Of a DNA stretch of 64,000 nt, positions 46,130-55,470 are shown in pieces. Under the pieces are notes generated by a model. That model did no database searches, had not been told where the DNA came from, and was given only the letters and a program-made list of their open reading frames with translations. The stretch lies in the NCBI GenBank assembly GCA_025360045.1, contig JANYCY010000051.1, positions 1 through 64,000 of the forward strand, given 5' to 3'. The stretch is from Janthinobacterium sp. (GTDB lineage: Bacteria; Pseudomonadota; Gammaproteobacteria; Burkholderiales; Chitinibacteraceae). Both the position numbers and the translations under genes were made by a program. Numbering within the stretch: the first letter of the stretch is position 1; every line of letters begins with the position of its first letter.

Positions 46130-47589
46130 TCAATCCTCCGCTTTTTCTAAACAGCAAACTAAGGCAAATCGAGTCGAACGCACTCCACGCAGGCTTGCCG
46201 CTGATGCTTCGAGCGGGACAATCTGCCGCCGGCTGGATTATCAAATACTACCCTGCCGCACAAACCATCTATGTGCTGGCAGGCTCTGGCAATAATGGCG
46301 GCGACGCCTTAGTTACCGCCAGCCAATTGCGCCTCGCAGGAAAAAACGTTTTGCTGCGGCTCACTGGGCAGCCCAATTCGCCAGAAGCCAAGCAAGCACT
46401 GGCTGAATGGCAATTGCACGGTGGCCCAATTCTAAGCAGCACTCCGATAGCGGCCGATTTAGCCATTGATGGCCTATACGGGATCGGCCTGAATCGCCCG
46501 CCTGTCGCCGCTGATCGCCAAATCATCGCCGAATTACACGCCCTCGCCTGCCCGATTATTGCGCTAGATATTCCCAGTGGATTAATGGCTGATACTGGCG
46601 ACGCGCCCGGTGCCGTGGTCTACGCCACCCATACGCTCAGCTTTATTGCTCATAAGCCCGGCCTATTTACCGGCAAAGGCAGCGATGTCTGCGGAACCAT
46701 CAGCCTGCATGATATACAAATTCCCAACGACCTCTACCCCGTTGCTGATGGGCATAGCCAAATGCTGGCCCCCACTTGCCTAGCACAATTGCTGCGTAAG
46801 CCAGATAGCCATAAAGGCAGCTATGGCACCTTAGCGATTTTAGGCGGGGCATCAGGAATGGCTGGCGCGGCCCTCCTTGCTGGCCGAGCTGCTTTAAATT
46901 TAGGCACAGGAAAAGTCATCCTTGGCCTGCTTGATAAAGTGCTGAGCGTAGACGTACAACAAGCCGAGCTGATGCTACACAGCGCAACAGATGCGCTTCA
47001 TTATCCTGCACTCACCCTGCTCGCCATCGGCCCCGGCCTTGGCAAGAGCCACGAAGCCCTAGAGCTGCTCAAGCAAAGCATCGCCAGCCCCTTACCACTA
47101 CTGCTGGACGCCGATGCACTCAATCTTTTGGCCGAATCGAGCGAGCTAGCCGCAGCCATGCGAAAGCGCAAATCGCCCAGCATTATCACGCCCCACCCTG
47201 CCGAAGCCGCTAGGCTGCTGCACACTAGTACCCAAGCCGTGCAAGCCAATCGAATAGAATCCGCCCTCGCCCTCGCACAGCGCTATAAAGCCACCGTGCT
47301 ACTCAAAGGAGCAGGCTCAATATGTGCCAATGAGCAAAGCTGGAGCATCAACGCCAGCGGCAATGCAGCCCTTGCCAGTGCAGGGCAAGGTGATGTGTTA
47401 TCCGGCATCATCGCCGCCCTGATGGCACAAGGACTTAGCCCGCTAGAAGCAGTACAAAGCGGCAGCTGGCTGCACGGCCGCGCAGCGGACGACTGGCGCA
47501 GGATACATTCCAATGGAATTGGTTTAACGGCAAGTGAAACGATTAGCTACGCCAGAGCGGCATTGAATCAGGTTTTGGGGGCGAGTTAG
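46126..47589 (+). CDS. nnr: Bifunctional NAD(P)H-hydrate epimerase/dehydratase
   Basis: 487 residues. The N-terminal YjeF-N epimerase (about 1-205) has GSGNNGGDALVTASQL (about 53-68) and the catalytic Asp region LDIPSGLMADTG. The C-terminal ribokinase-like dehydratase (about 220-485) has the phosphate loop AGQGDVLSGIIAALMAQG. It repairs hydrated NAD(P)H. It overlaps ycgR by four bases. Confidence 0.94.
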   Translation: MINPPLFLNSKLRQIESNALHAGLPLMLRAGQSAAGWIIKYYPAAQTIYVLAGSGNNGGDALVTASQLRLAGKNVLLRLTGQPNSPEAKQALAEWQLHGGPILSSTPIAADLAIDGLYGIGLNRPPVAADRQIIAELHALACPIIALDIPSGLMADTGDAPGAVVYATHTLSFIAHKPGLFTGKGSDVCGTISLHDIQIPNDLYPVADGHSQMLAPTCLAQLLRKPDSHKGSYGTLAILGGASGMAGAALLAGRAALNLGTGKVILGLLDKVLSVDVQQAELMLHSATDALHYPALTLLAIGPGLGKSHEALELLKQSIASPLPLLLDADALNLLAESSELAAAMRKRKSPSIITPHPAEAARLLHTSTQAVQANRIESALALAQRYKATVLLKGAGSICANEQSWSINASGNAALASAGQGDVLSGIIAALMAQGLSPLEAVQSGSWLHGRAADDWRRIHSNGIGLTASETISYARAALNQVLGAS

Positions 47590-47609
47590 ATATTAGATGT
47601 TGCGTTGCA

Positions 47610-47670
47610 AAACCCAAATCTTGAACCACGGAGGTCCCAGAGAACACGGAGTTTCACGGAGGAAAACAGG
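47610..47670. repeat. CACGGAG inverted-array repeat, left half only
   Basis: AACCCAAATCTTGAACCACG and further CACGGAG units, but the matching right half is missing; the 320-bp GC-rich repeat begins 29 bases on. It is either truncated or interrupted. Confidence 0.7.
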
Positions 47671-47698
47671 GTTTAAAAAGTTATTTTCTGGATTCGAT

Positions 47699-48024
47699 TT
47701 TATTTCAGCAAACAACGAAAAATCGTAATAACCACTCTCTTAGCATGGGGCTTAAATCTCCCCTTGAAACACGCCGGAGTGAGGAACAAGCGGGGCGGGG
47801 TTTCGGCCAGGGAGCGAGGAACGAGCCAATCCCGCCTGCCGCCGACTCGATTGTCCGCAGCGCAGGGGCTTTCGTGTTTCGTGGGGTCGCCTTCTTTGCT
47901 TACTTTCTTGGCGAAGCAGAAATCAACTACTTCGCGGGGGATTCCCGCACCTAAACACCGTGCCGAAGGCGCTAAAAAGATCTTTTTGACTTTGGTTAGC
48001 GCATATGGGGTTTCACCCGCCCTA
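47699..48024. repeat. GC-rich dispersed repeat of about 320 bp, copy B (inverted)
   Basis: Reverse complement of 22494-22815, including the palindrome AAAAAGATCTTTTT (47974-47987), the adjacent stem and the half REP at the end (GGGTTTCACCCGCCCTAC at 48009-48026). The intervals 47671-47698 and 48027-48169 hold nothing recognisable. Confidence 0.85.
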
Positions 48025-48169
48025 CAAAACACATTTCGCTTAAGTTGATAGGATGAGGGCTTAGCTGTCTGCGTGCGAGGTTTACCTCGCTCAGCGATAT
48101 TTGGCGTAAGCCACCGTCCTTGAACTCGATAGCTTGGGCTGATAAAGCCTGCCCAAGCGACTGAATATT

Positions 48170-48946
48170 TTATTCCCCTGTAAAACGTAATTCAGCTCCC
48201 GCTGGAGATTGAATTTTTGCCATAAGCGGGAATGATTCTTTGCCATTAAAATTAGCGCAATATAAAACTGCGCCATTTTGTTCTTTTTCTTCCGTTATCG
48301 TTTCTAATTTATTTAATACTTCATTGCCATTTATTACGGTAACGGGCAGCCCTTTTTCTTTATGGCAGACAGAGAAATATTCATCTTTAAAGTTAGTTAA
48401 CGTTTTATAAGCGACCACGTACCAAGGCATAATACTATTAAAGGCTTTACGATCGACATCAAGTGATTTTTTAATCGTCCCATAAGTTAGATTTTCAATT
48501 GCTGCAGTTGGTCTTGAGCTAACGGTATAGTGCAGAGTCGCCCCTTTAGGCAAACGAGCAAGCTTAAACTTAGCATCTTGCTCTGCTGCTAGTTTATTGA
48601 TAGGCAAATCAAAAGTATTATATTCATTCAATTCTAATTCTTCTAAAACATCCTCAGACGATAAAACAAGGCGCATTTTTTTTGAATTTTTATCCAAAGA
48701 TTTATAATGCAGGCTAACTGTTAATACGGCTAAGCCTTCACTATTGGCCTTAAATTTACTCGCCATCTCATAGGCCTCTTTATATGGCACGCCAATTGAG
48801 AATTTAACGCCAGTGACTGCAATTTGCTCAAGTTTAATCACATCTTCTGGGGCTTTTATTTCTTTGCTTTCTTCAATCGTAGGATCACTGGCGTTTGCTA
48901 AAGCGCATGCAGATAAAATAGCTAGAAATATAAATGATCGTTTCAT
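48170..48946 (-). CDS. Exported protein of unknown function
   Basis: 258 residues from the ATG at 48946 with AGGAA about seven bases upstream; the frame is open to 48988. Signal peptide KRSFIFLAILSACALANA, where LSAC could also be a lipobox, so the product is either periplasmic or a lipoprotein. The mature part is lysine- and glutamate-rich with two cysteines near the C-terminus (VCHKEKG and LYCANFNG). AT-rich compared with neighbours. No family was recognised. Confidence 0.65.
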   Translation of the reverse strand: MKRSFIFLAILSACALANASDPTIEESKEIKAPEDVIKLEQIAVTGVKFSIGVPYKEAYEMASKFKANSEGLAVLTVSLHYKSLDKNSKKMRLVLSSEDVLEELELNEYNTFDLPINKLAAEQDAKFKLARLPKGATLHYTVSSRPTAAIENLTYGTIKKSLDVDRKAFNSIMPWYVVAYKTLTNFKDEYFSVCHKEKGLPVTVINGNEVLNKLETITEEKEQNGAVLYCANFNGKESFPLMAKIQSPAGAELRFTGE

Positions 48947-49253
48947 TACGGAGTTCCTCTTTTGTGGGGAAATGTCTGTGATGCGCATTCGGGGCGAGCC
49001 GCTATGGAAAACTTAGGCAGCGATAAATAGTTTGCTTAGATTACGAATATATTCGTAATCTAATTGTAATTAATTGTCGCAATGTTTGTTTTTATGCGTA
49101 AGTGTATGAATTGTTTGTGTAATATGCCTGCAGGAAGTTGTTGTAAATAGGCTTATGGCGTAATGAGTGTGGGCTGCTCGCGTTTGCCCTCCCCCGATCA
49201 GCGGCAGCCCTGCCCATGTTAAACTTCGCCCGCTTTCACTCTCAGGGTTTTTC

Positions 49254-51251
49254 ATGCTGCATCTCTTAAATACTCCGCAACGCGAGGCTGTCGTTTATCT
49301 GGGTGGGCCTTGCCTCGTTCTGGCTGGTGCTGGCTCGGGCAAGACGCGGGTGATTACGCAGAAGATTGCGTATTTAATTGAAAAGGCAGGCATGAATGCC
49401 AAGAATATCGCTGCGATTACCTTTACTAATAAGGCCGCGCGTGAGATGCAGGAGCGGGTGGGCGCGCTGCTGCCTAAGGAAATGCTCAAGGGGTTGACGG
49501 TTTCTACCTTTCACTCCTTGGGGTTAAAAATGCTGAGGGAAGAAGCGCGGCATCTGGGCTATAAGCCGCAGTTTTCTATTTTGGACTCGGCAGATGCCGC
49601 CAAGATTATTAGTGAGCAACTGGTCACCACCGATAAGCAGCTGATACGCAGCAGCATGAGCCAGATTTCTATGCTGAAAAACGATCGCATCTCGCCAGAT
49701 AAGGCGCTGGCTATGGCGCAATCAGAGGGCGAGTTGCAGCTGGCTAAGCTGTACCGCTCTTACCAAGACACTTTGTTTGCCTATCAGGCCTTGGATTTTG
49801 ACGATCTGATTCGCCTGCCGGTCGATTTATTTGAAGCCCATCCCGAAGTGCTGGAAAAATGGCAAAACCGTCTGCGCTATTTGCTGGTGGATGAATACCA
49901 AGACACCAATACCACCCAGTATCAATTGGTTAAGTTGCTGGCTGGCGTGACGGGTTTGTTTACGGCAGTGGGGGATGATGACCAATCTATCTATGCTTGG
50001 CGTGGTGCGAATGTGGATAATTTGCGCCTCTTGCAGGAGGATTTTCCCAAGCTGCAGGTGATTAAGCTCGAGCAAAACTATCGTTCGATGGCGCGTATTT
50101 TGCGCTGCGCCAATGCGGTGATTGGCAATAATCCTAAATTATTCGAGAAAAAACTCTGGTCTGATTTGGGGGTGGGTGATCCGATTATGGTGATCGAAAC
50201 CAAAACCGAGGAAGAAGAAGCGGCCATGGTGTTGGATCACCTAGAGTCGAGCCGTTTTTTAAACAATGGTAAGTATTCTAACTATGCCATTTTGTATCGC
50301 GGCAATCATCAGGCGCGGATTATCGAACAGCAGATGTGGGGACGCCGCATTCCCTACGTGATTTCGGGCGGGCAATCTTTTTACGATAAGGCCGAGATCA
50401 AAGACGTGCTGGCTTATTTACGGCTGATCGCCAATCAAGACGACGATCCGGCGTTTATTCGCTCGGTCACTACGCCGAAGCGCGGCGTGGGTAATGTAAC
50501 GCTGGAAAAACTCGGTGGCTACGCGGCCACCCGCAATGTGTCTTTTTTTGCTGCGGTGTATGAGGAAGGCTTTATTCATCAGGTGCAAGCCGCCCAGTAC
50601 GAGCCGCTGCGGCTATTCTGTGATTTTATTAATCGCATGCAAGCTCGTGCAGATAAAGAGCCCGCTGGGCCTTTATTAAATGAGCTGCTGCTGGCGATTG
50701 ATTTTGAAACATGGCTGTATGAAAACGATGAGCCTCGCCCCGCCGAGGCTAAGTGGAAAAACGTACAAGATTTAGTGGCGTGGATTACCAAAAAAGGCGA
50801 GGAAGACGATAAAAGCCTGATCGATATCGTGCAAACCATTGCACTGATCACCATGCTGGAAGGGCGTGACGAAGAAGAAGTCGATGCGGTGAAGTTATCT
50901 ACTTTGCATGCATCCAAAGGGCTGGAATATCCGCATGTGTTTTTGATTGGCTGCGAAGAAAACATCCTGCCGCATCAGAATTCGATTGAAAGCAATATGG
51001 TGGAAGAAGAGCGGCGGCTGATGTATGTGGGGATTACCCGCGCCCAGCGCTCCCTCACCATCAGCTATTGCGGCAAGCGTCGCCGTGCTGGCGAATGGCA
51101 AATTACCGAGCCGAGCCGCTTTTTAAAAGAACTCCCCCCCGAAGATATAGTCATCAGTGGTCGATTGGCAGGGGACAAGCCCAAGCCCGCCATGACTAAG
51201 GAAGAGCGCAAAGCCAAAAATGCTGAGCTGATGGCAAGGATTGGTAAGTGA
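49254..51251 (+). CDS. rep: ATP-dependent DNA helicase Rep
   Basis: 665 residues from the ATG at 49254 with CAGGG upstream; the frame is open to 49167 but the extra 29 residues are not helicase-like. It is an SF1A helicase: Q-motif LNTPQREAV, Walker A GAGSGKTRV (about 26-34), motif Ia FTNKAAREM, motif II LVDEYQDTN, motif III GDDDQSIYAWRGA, motif IV QNYRS, motif VI VGITRAQRSL. A short C-terminus without the UvrD extension favours Rep over UvrD. It helps the replisome past bound proteins. Confidence 0.95.
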   Translation: MLHLLNTPQREAVVYLGGPCLVLAGAGSGKTRVITQKIAYLIEKAGMNAKNIAAITFTNKAAREMQERVGALLPKEMLKGLTVSTFHSLGLKMLREEARHLGYKPQFSILDSADAAKIISEQLVTTDKQLIRSSMSQISMLKNDRISPDKALAMAQSEGELQLAKLYRSYQDTLFAYQALDFDDLIRLPVDLFEAHPEVLEKWQNRLRYLLVDEYQDTNTTQYQLVKLLAGVTGLFTAVGDDDQSIYAWRGANVDNLRLLQEDFPKLQVIKLEQNYRSMARILRCANAVIGNNPKLFEKKLWSDLGVGDPIMVIETKTEEEEAAMVLDHLESSRFLNNGKYSNYAILYRGNHQARIIEQQMWGRRIPYVISGGQSFYDKAEIKDVLAYLRLIANQDDDPAFIRSVTTPKRGVGNVTLEKLGGYAATRNVSFFAAVYEEGFIHQVQAAQYEPLRLFCDFINRMQARADKEPAGPLLNELLLAIDFETWLYENDEPRPAEAKWKNVQDLVAWITKKGEEDDKSLIDIVQTIALITMLEGRDEEEVDAVKLSTLHASKGLEYPHVFLIGCEENILPHQNSIESNMVEEERRLMYVGITRAQRSLTISYCGKRRRAGEWQITEPSRFLKELPPEDIVISGRLAGDKPKPAMTKEERKAKNAELMARIGK

Positions 51252-51884
51252 GGCGGCTTGATTCTGCTTTTCTACTGGGATGAGGCTCGAAGTAATCCCG
51301 CAATGATTTATCAAAGCTAAACCGTCATCCCTGAGTGTTTTTATCGGGGATCCAGCAGCGCAGCTGGATTCCCGCCAAGGGCTAGCGGGAATGACGATGA
51401 TCTTGCTTGGTGCGTATTAGACCTTCATTCCTCCTTTCCCCCATGAATTGCAATCATCCTGTTTTACACTTTTGCGGAACTTGGTGTGGAGTCTGTACTC
51501 GAATTAGCATCGTGCCCCGCCATTTCAAGGCTTTACATCGCTTGACTACATACTTACTGATTTACATCTAAGAATTCTTTTTTGGAAGGCGTATTCTGCG
51601 TGGCACTGGCGCTCGCTATTCTTTTATAGAAGCGCTGAGGCGGCTGTTTGTTGTATTTTGATGCTGATTCTTGGTGGGCTTTACTCGCCTTGCATTGATA
51701 AACGCCAGTGGATACGGAATCAATTCATGTGCATGGGATAATCACAATAGGCTAGGGCGAAAATGTATGCTTGCACAAAGTAAGCATTTTGTAGGTATGA
51801 TCGCGAACAAAATCAAGAAATCAGAAAGAAACTATCGTAGATATTTTTGATTTGAAGATTCCCCTTATTCAGGAGTAAGAGCTA
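51252..51884. other. Intergenic region between rep and pyk
   Basis: 633 bases with a dRS3-like repeat at 51322-51397 and no supported gene. TATGAT at about 51795, preceded by TTGCAC at about 51771, is a weak promoter candidate for pyk. Confidence 0.4.
51322..51397. repeat. dRS3-like repeat, copy 2
   Basis: Begins CCGTCATCCCTGAGTGTTTT; ends with ATTCCC-N13-GGGAAT and GACG, so the outer ends CGTCAT/ATGACG are also inverted. Related to 29855 and 54072. Confidence 0.7.
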
Positions 51885-53315
51885 ATGATTAGAGGCACAA
51901 AGATTGTTGCAACCCTCGGCCCCGCTTCCAATGACCCAAAGGTTCTTGAGCAGCTGATCGTCGCTGGGGTGAATATGGTTAGGCTGAACTTCTCCCATGG
52001 CACCGCACAAGACCATACAGATCGCGCTAATTTAGTACGCTCTATCGCAGATCGTCTTGGGCAATCTGTTGCGGTTTTGGCTGATTTGCAAGGCCCAAAG
52101 ATTCGTGTGGGTAAGTTTGAGCACGACAAAATTGAGCTAGAAAAAGGCGCAGCGTTTATTCTGGATGCGGCATGTGAGCTGGGTAATCAGGATTATGTTG
52201 GCCTAGATTACAAAGAATTGCCAAATGACGTGGTACCAAGCGATATCTTATTGCTGGATGACGGCAAGATTAAGCTGGAAGTGATTTCGGTAACGGGCGT
52301 TAAAGTATTAACCAAGGTTTTGGTCGGTGGCATCCTTTCTAATAATAAGGGTATCAATCGTCAAGGCGGCGGCTTAACTGCTCCTGCGCTGACCGAAAAA
52401 GATATGGCAGACATTAAAACTGCGGCTGCATTGAAGGCTGATTATGTTGCGGTGTCTTTCCCTAAGAGTGGCAGCGATATGCATTTGGCGCGCACTCTAT
52501 TGCTGGCAGAAGGCAGCCATGCTGGCTTGATTGCTAAGATCGAGCGCACCGAAGCCATCACCAATCTGGTAGAAATCCTCGAAGCGTCTGACGGTATTAT
52601 GGTGGCGCGTGGTGATTTGGCCGTTGAAGTGGGCGATGCGGCAGTTCCTGCCTTGCAAAAGCGCATGATCAAAATGGCGCGTCAGATGCGTAAATTGTCG
52701 ATTACGGCTACGCAAATGATGGAATCCATGATCACTAGCCCCGTGCCAACGCGTGCTGAAGTTTCTGATGTGGCCAATGCGGTGCTCGATGGTACTGATG
52801 CGGTGATGTTGTCGGCTGAATCTGCTGCGGGTAAATACCCAGTTGAAGCGGTTGAAGCCATGCTGCGCGTTTGCCAAGAAGTAGAAAAACACGCAGATAT
52901 GCAAAGCGATAATGAATTTATTAGCGATGCGGTGGTTGAGCGTATCGACCAAGCGATTTCAATGGCTGCCGTGTACGCGGCCAGCCATCTGCCGATGAAA
53001 GCGATTGTGGCGCTGACAGACTCAGGCACTTCGGTGCTGTGGCTTTCACGCTATATCAGCGCCGTGCCTATTATGGCGGTCACACAAAACGTATCTACTT
53101 ACCGTAAACTCGCTTTGTATCGTCATGTTCAGCCTACCTTGATGCCAGAATCAGTGGGTAATGAGCGCGATGCACAAATTGCTCATGTGAAAATGGCTTT
53201 AGTGCGTGATAAGCGTGTTGCCGCTGGGGATTGTTTTGCCATGACTTGGGGCTCACAAGCCGGTCTGGGCGCAAATACCTTGCAAATTATTAAAATTGAC
53301 ACACCTCAGGCTTAA
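51885..53315 (+). CDS. pyk: Pyruvate kinase
   Basis: 476 residues. TKIVATLGPASNDP at the N-terminus, a beta-barrel B domain (about 72-170), the catalytic region LIAKIERTEAITNLVEI (about 214-230) with the metal-binding Glu, the family signature, and an allosteric C domain. It makes pyruvate and ATP from phosphoenolpyruvate. AGGAG is 13 bases before the ATG. Confidence 0.96.
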   Translation: MIRGTKIVATLGPASNDPKVLEQLIVAGVNMVRLNFSHGTAQDHTDRANLVRSIADRLGQSVAVLADLQGPKIRVGKFEHDKIELEKGAAFILDAACELGNQDYVGLDYKELPNDVVPSDILLLDDGKIKLEVISVTGVKVLTKVLVGGILSNNKGINRQGGGLTAPALTEKDMADIKTAAALKADYVAVSFPKSGSDMHLARTLLLAEGSHAGLIAKIERTEAITNLVEILEASDGIMVARGDLAVEVGDAAVPALQKRMIKMARQMRKLSITATQMMESMITSPVPTRAEVSDVANAVLDGTDAVMLSAESAAGKYPVEAVEAMLRVCQEVEKHADMQSDNEFISDAVVERIDQAISMAAVYAASHLPMKAIVALTDSGTSVLWLSRYISAVPIMAVTQNVSTYRKLALYRHVQPTLMPESVGNERDAQIAHVKMALVRDKRVAAGDCFAMTWGSQAGLGANTLQIIKIDTPQA

Positions 53316-53345
53316 CTTAAACTGTTGATGCATGATATGTAAGTC

Positions 53346-53399
53346 AAACGGCGTGATACTTTGGCAACCTAGAGGGAGCTTAGAGCACGCCGTTTTTTT
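53346..53399 (+). terminator. Intrinsic terminator after pyk
   Basis: AAACGGCGTG pairs with CACGCCGTTT, with a long loop that has a stem of its own, followed by a T-run of seven. Confidence 0.85.
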
Positions 53400-53466
53400 G
53401 CCCCCACGGCGGGGAACTTATTTGCCGGTTAATCTTGGCACAACCTTTTAAATAGGAAGGATACCC

Positions 53467-54003
53467 ATGCGTAGAGGGGTATATGCAGGTAGCTTTGATC
53501 CGGTTACCAATGGTCATCTATGGATGATTGAGCATGGCGTTGGCATGTTCGATGAAATGATCGTTGCGATTGGTGATAATCCAGATAAGTCTTACACCTT
53601 TAGCTTGGCTGAACGCTTAGCCATGCTCAGAGAAACCACGGCACACCTACCTTCCTTGCGTGTGGAGTCTTTTGAAAATTCATTTCTAGTGAATTATGCC
53701 CGCGAGCAAGGCGCTAACTTTATTTTGCGCGGCATTCGTGAAGCGGCCGATTATGAATTTGAGCGCAAAATGCGTTACGTTAACGCCGATTTAGCCCCAC
53801 ATATCGACACCGTATTTCTGATGCCACCGCGAGAAATAGCCGAAGTCAGCTCGACCATGGTGAAAGGCCTCGTAGGCCCCGCGGGCTGGCAAGGCGTGGT
53901 GCGGCAATATGTGCCCGAGCCGGTATTTAATCGCTTTTTGGCGCTGCGGGCTGTTCGCACCTCAACCTTGAGCTTGGATATCTCTGAATCCGAAGGCGCA
54001 TAG
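53467..54003 (+). CDS. Phosphopantetheine adenylyltransferase-like protein (divergent CoaD)
   Basis: 178 residues. [19 protein letters not shown] (about 6-24) has the T/HxGH nucleotidyltransferase motif; [17 protein letters not shown] (about 87-103) keeps the two arginines. VSSTMVKG replaces the usual SSSxVKE, and the normal MNR segment reads VNA. The reaction should be ATP plus 4'-phosphopantetheine to dephospho-CoA, if substrate specificity is kept. The usual neighbour rsmD is absent, so a canonical coaD may lie elsewhere. AGGAAGG precedes the ATG. Confidence 0.82.
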   Translation: MRRGVYAGSFDPVTNGHLWMIEHGVGMFDEMIVAIGDNPDKSYTFSLAERLAMLRETTAHLPSLRVESFENSFLVNYAREQGANFILRGIREAADYEFERKMRYVNADLAPHIDTVFLMPPREIAEVSSTMVKGLVGPAGWQGVVRQYVPEPVFNRFLALRAVRTSTLSLDISESEGA

Positions 54004-54071
54004 GGCGAGCGTTGGCATACGAAGGTCTGTGCCCTAGGATATGGCTCGAAATAAATTCTGATATGGTAACC

Positions 54072-54145
54072 CGTCATTCCCGCATGCTTTTGTCGGGAAT
54101 CCAGTTACGCAGCTGGATCCCCGATAAAAACACTCGGGGATGACA
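54072..54145. repeat. dRS3-like repeat, copy 3
   Basis: CGTCATTCCCGCATGCTTTT at the left and CACTCGGGGATGACAG at the right; contains ATTCCC-N13-GGGAAT. Confidence 0.7.
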
Positions 54146-54178
54146 GGCTGGGCACTCGGGTAAATTAATACGAACCAA

Positions 54179-54284
54179 GTTCTTCGTCTCTCAGGTCTAC
54201 GTGCGACGGTTCTTTGTCGCTCAGGTCTACGTGCGATGGTTCTTAGTCGCTCAGTTCTACGTGCGACAGTTCTTAGTCGCTCAG
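54179..54284. repeat. 30-bp tandem repeat, 3.5 units
   Basis: Units start at 54179, 54209, 54239 and 54269 (partial), each close to GTTCTTAGTCGCTCAGGTCT plus ACGTGCGACG. The period is exactly 30 bases; copies differ at a few positions. The array ends about 70 bases before the rlmK start. There are no spacers, so it is not CRISPR. Confidence 0.9.
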
Positions 54285-54356
54285 TGATAGAGCGCAGTGC
54301 GCCATATTCCCTCGCCTGTTACACTTCTGCTTTTATGTGCTCAAGATTTTATAAAA

Positions 54357-55298
54357 ATGGCTGATATCGCTAGCTTTCGTAACCGCTTTGCCAAAAACGT
54401 TAAACATTGGGGTAAATGGGCCCGCCGGCAGGGCATTACTTGCTACCGTGTATACGATAGAGATGTACCCGAATTCCCTGTGATCGTTGATTTCTATGAA
54501 GGCCGTGTGCACTTGCAAGAAGTGGCAACGGGTTGGATGGAAAGCGATGAAGACCACGCCGATTGGCTAGAAGCGATTCGCAATGCCTGTGCCGAAGTGC
54601 TGGAGATTGACGAATCGGCCGTGGTACTGAAACTACGCCAGCGGCAAAAAGGCCTGCAGCAGTACGAAAAGCTAGAAGGCGAGTTGTCAGAAGACTTTAT
54701 GGTGCAAGAAGGCGGTAATAAATTCTGGGTGAATTTAGGTGCTTATCTGGATACCGGCTTGTTTCTGGATCACCGCAATACCCGTCAGCGCGTGATGGAA
54801 GAAGCCAAAGGCAAGCGCTTCTTAAATCTATTTAGCTATACCGGCTCGTTCAGCGTTTACGCTGCAGCGGGAGGAGCCACACATACCACCACCGTGGATA
54901 TGTCGAATACTTATTTGGAATGGGCTGAGCGTAATTTCGCTTTAAATGGCATGGATCCATCGCGCCATCAGCGCGTGCGTGCCGATGTGTTTGAGTTTTT
55001 ATCTGAAGCTTTAAGTGAAAGTACCCGTTACGACTTGATCGTCTTGGATCCACCTTCGTTCTCTAATTCCAAAAAGATGAATGGTATTTTGGATATTCAA
55101 CGCGATCACTCTTGGCTGTTAGAAAGCGTTTTAGGTCTTTTAAAGCCAGGCGGCGTACTGTACTTCTCTAATAATCTACGCACCTTTACGCTGGATGACT
55201 GGCTGAAGCCGATGTGCACCGATATCTCTGGGCAATCCGTCCCAGAAGACTTCCGCAACCGAAAAATCCATCAGTGTTTTAGGTTTGTAAAAGCCTGA
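54357..55298 (+). CDS. rlmK: 23S rRNA (guanine-2069-N7)-methyltransferase RlmK, stand-alone
   Basis: 313 residues from the ATG at 54357; the frame is open to 54297. It corresponds to the C-terminal half of the fused E. coli RlmKL: NRFAKNVKHWGKWARRQGIT, then a PUA-like insert, then a Rossmann methyltransferase with SAM loop FLNLFSYTGSFSVYAAAGGA, VDMSNTYLEWAERN and catalytic LDPPSFSNSK. In betaproteobacteria the RlmL half is usually a separate gene. It methylates G2069 of 23S rRNA. Confidence 0.85.
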   Translation: MADIASFRNRFAKNVKHWGKWARRQGITCYRVYDRDVPEFPVIVDFYEGRVHLQEVATGWMESDEDHADWLEAIRNACAEVLEIDESAVVLKLRQRQKGLQQYEKLEGELSEDFMVQEGGNKFWVNLGAYLDTGLFLDHRNTRQRVMEEAKGKRFLNLFSYTGSFSVYAAAGGATHTTTVDMSNTYLEWAERNFALNGMDPSRHQRVRADVFEFLSEALSESTRYDLIVLDPPSFSNSKKMNGILDIQRDHSWLLESVLGLLKPGGVLYFSNNLRTFTLDDWLKPMCTDISGQSVPEDFRNRKIHQCFRFVKA

Positions 55299-55308
55299 TT
55301 TAAACATG

Positions 55309-55430
55309 GCTAAACCTTGAACCACAGAGGTCACAGAGAGCACAGAGGCTCACAGAGAATAAGCTGTTTTGGGTGTTCTCTGTGGCTCTCTGCGCTCTCC
55401 TTTTTCTCTGTGGTTTAAGATTTGGCTTAG
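55309..55430. repeat. CACGGAG inverted-array repeat, CACAGAG variant
   Basis: CTAAACCTTGAACCACAGAG at the left, with repeated CACAGAG units, faces CTCTGTGGTTTAAGATTTGG at the right. It fills the gap between rlmK and the exonuclease gene. Confidence 0.85.
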
Positions 55431-55470
55431 TCAGATAATATGATGTCCGCTTGTTTGGATTACCCCGTCA

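Noticed and set aside
47764-48048. 94-residue frame in the GC-rich repeat (and similar frames at 22539-22751 and 22379-22762)
   Set aside because: All frames of the repeat are conserved between copies, including antisense ones, so conservation is at the DNA level; there are no ribosome sites.
52497-52952. 151-residue frame antisense to pyk
   Set aside because: It lies wholly within pyk on the other strand and has no independent support.
54179-54284. CRISPR array
   Set aside because: The units are directly contiguous with no spacers and no cas genes are nearby.
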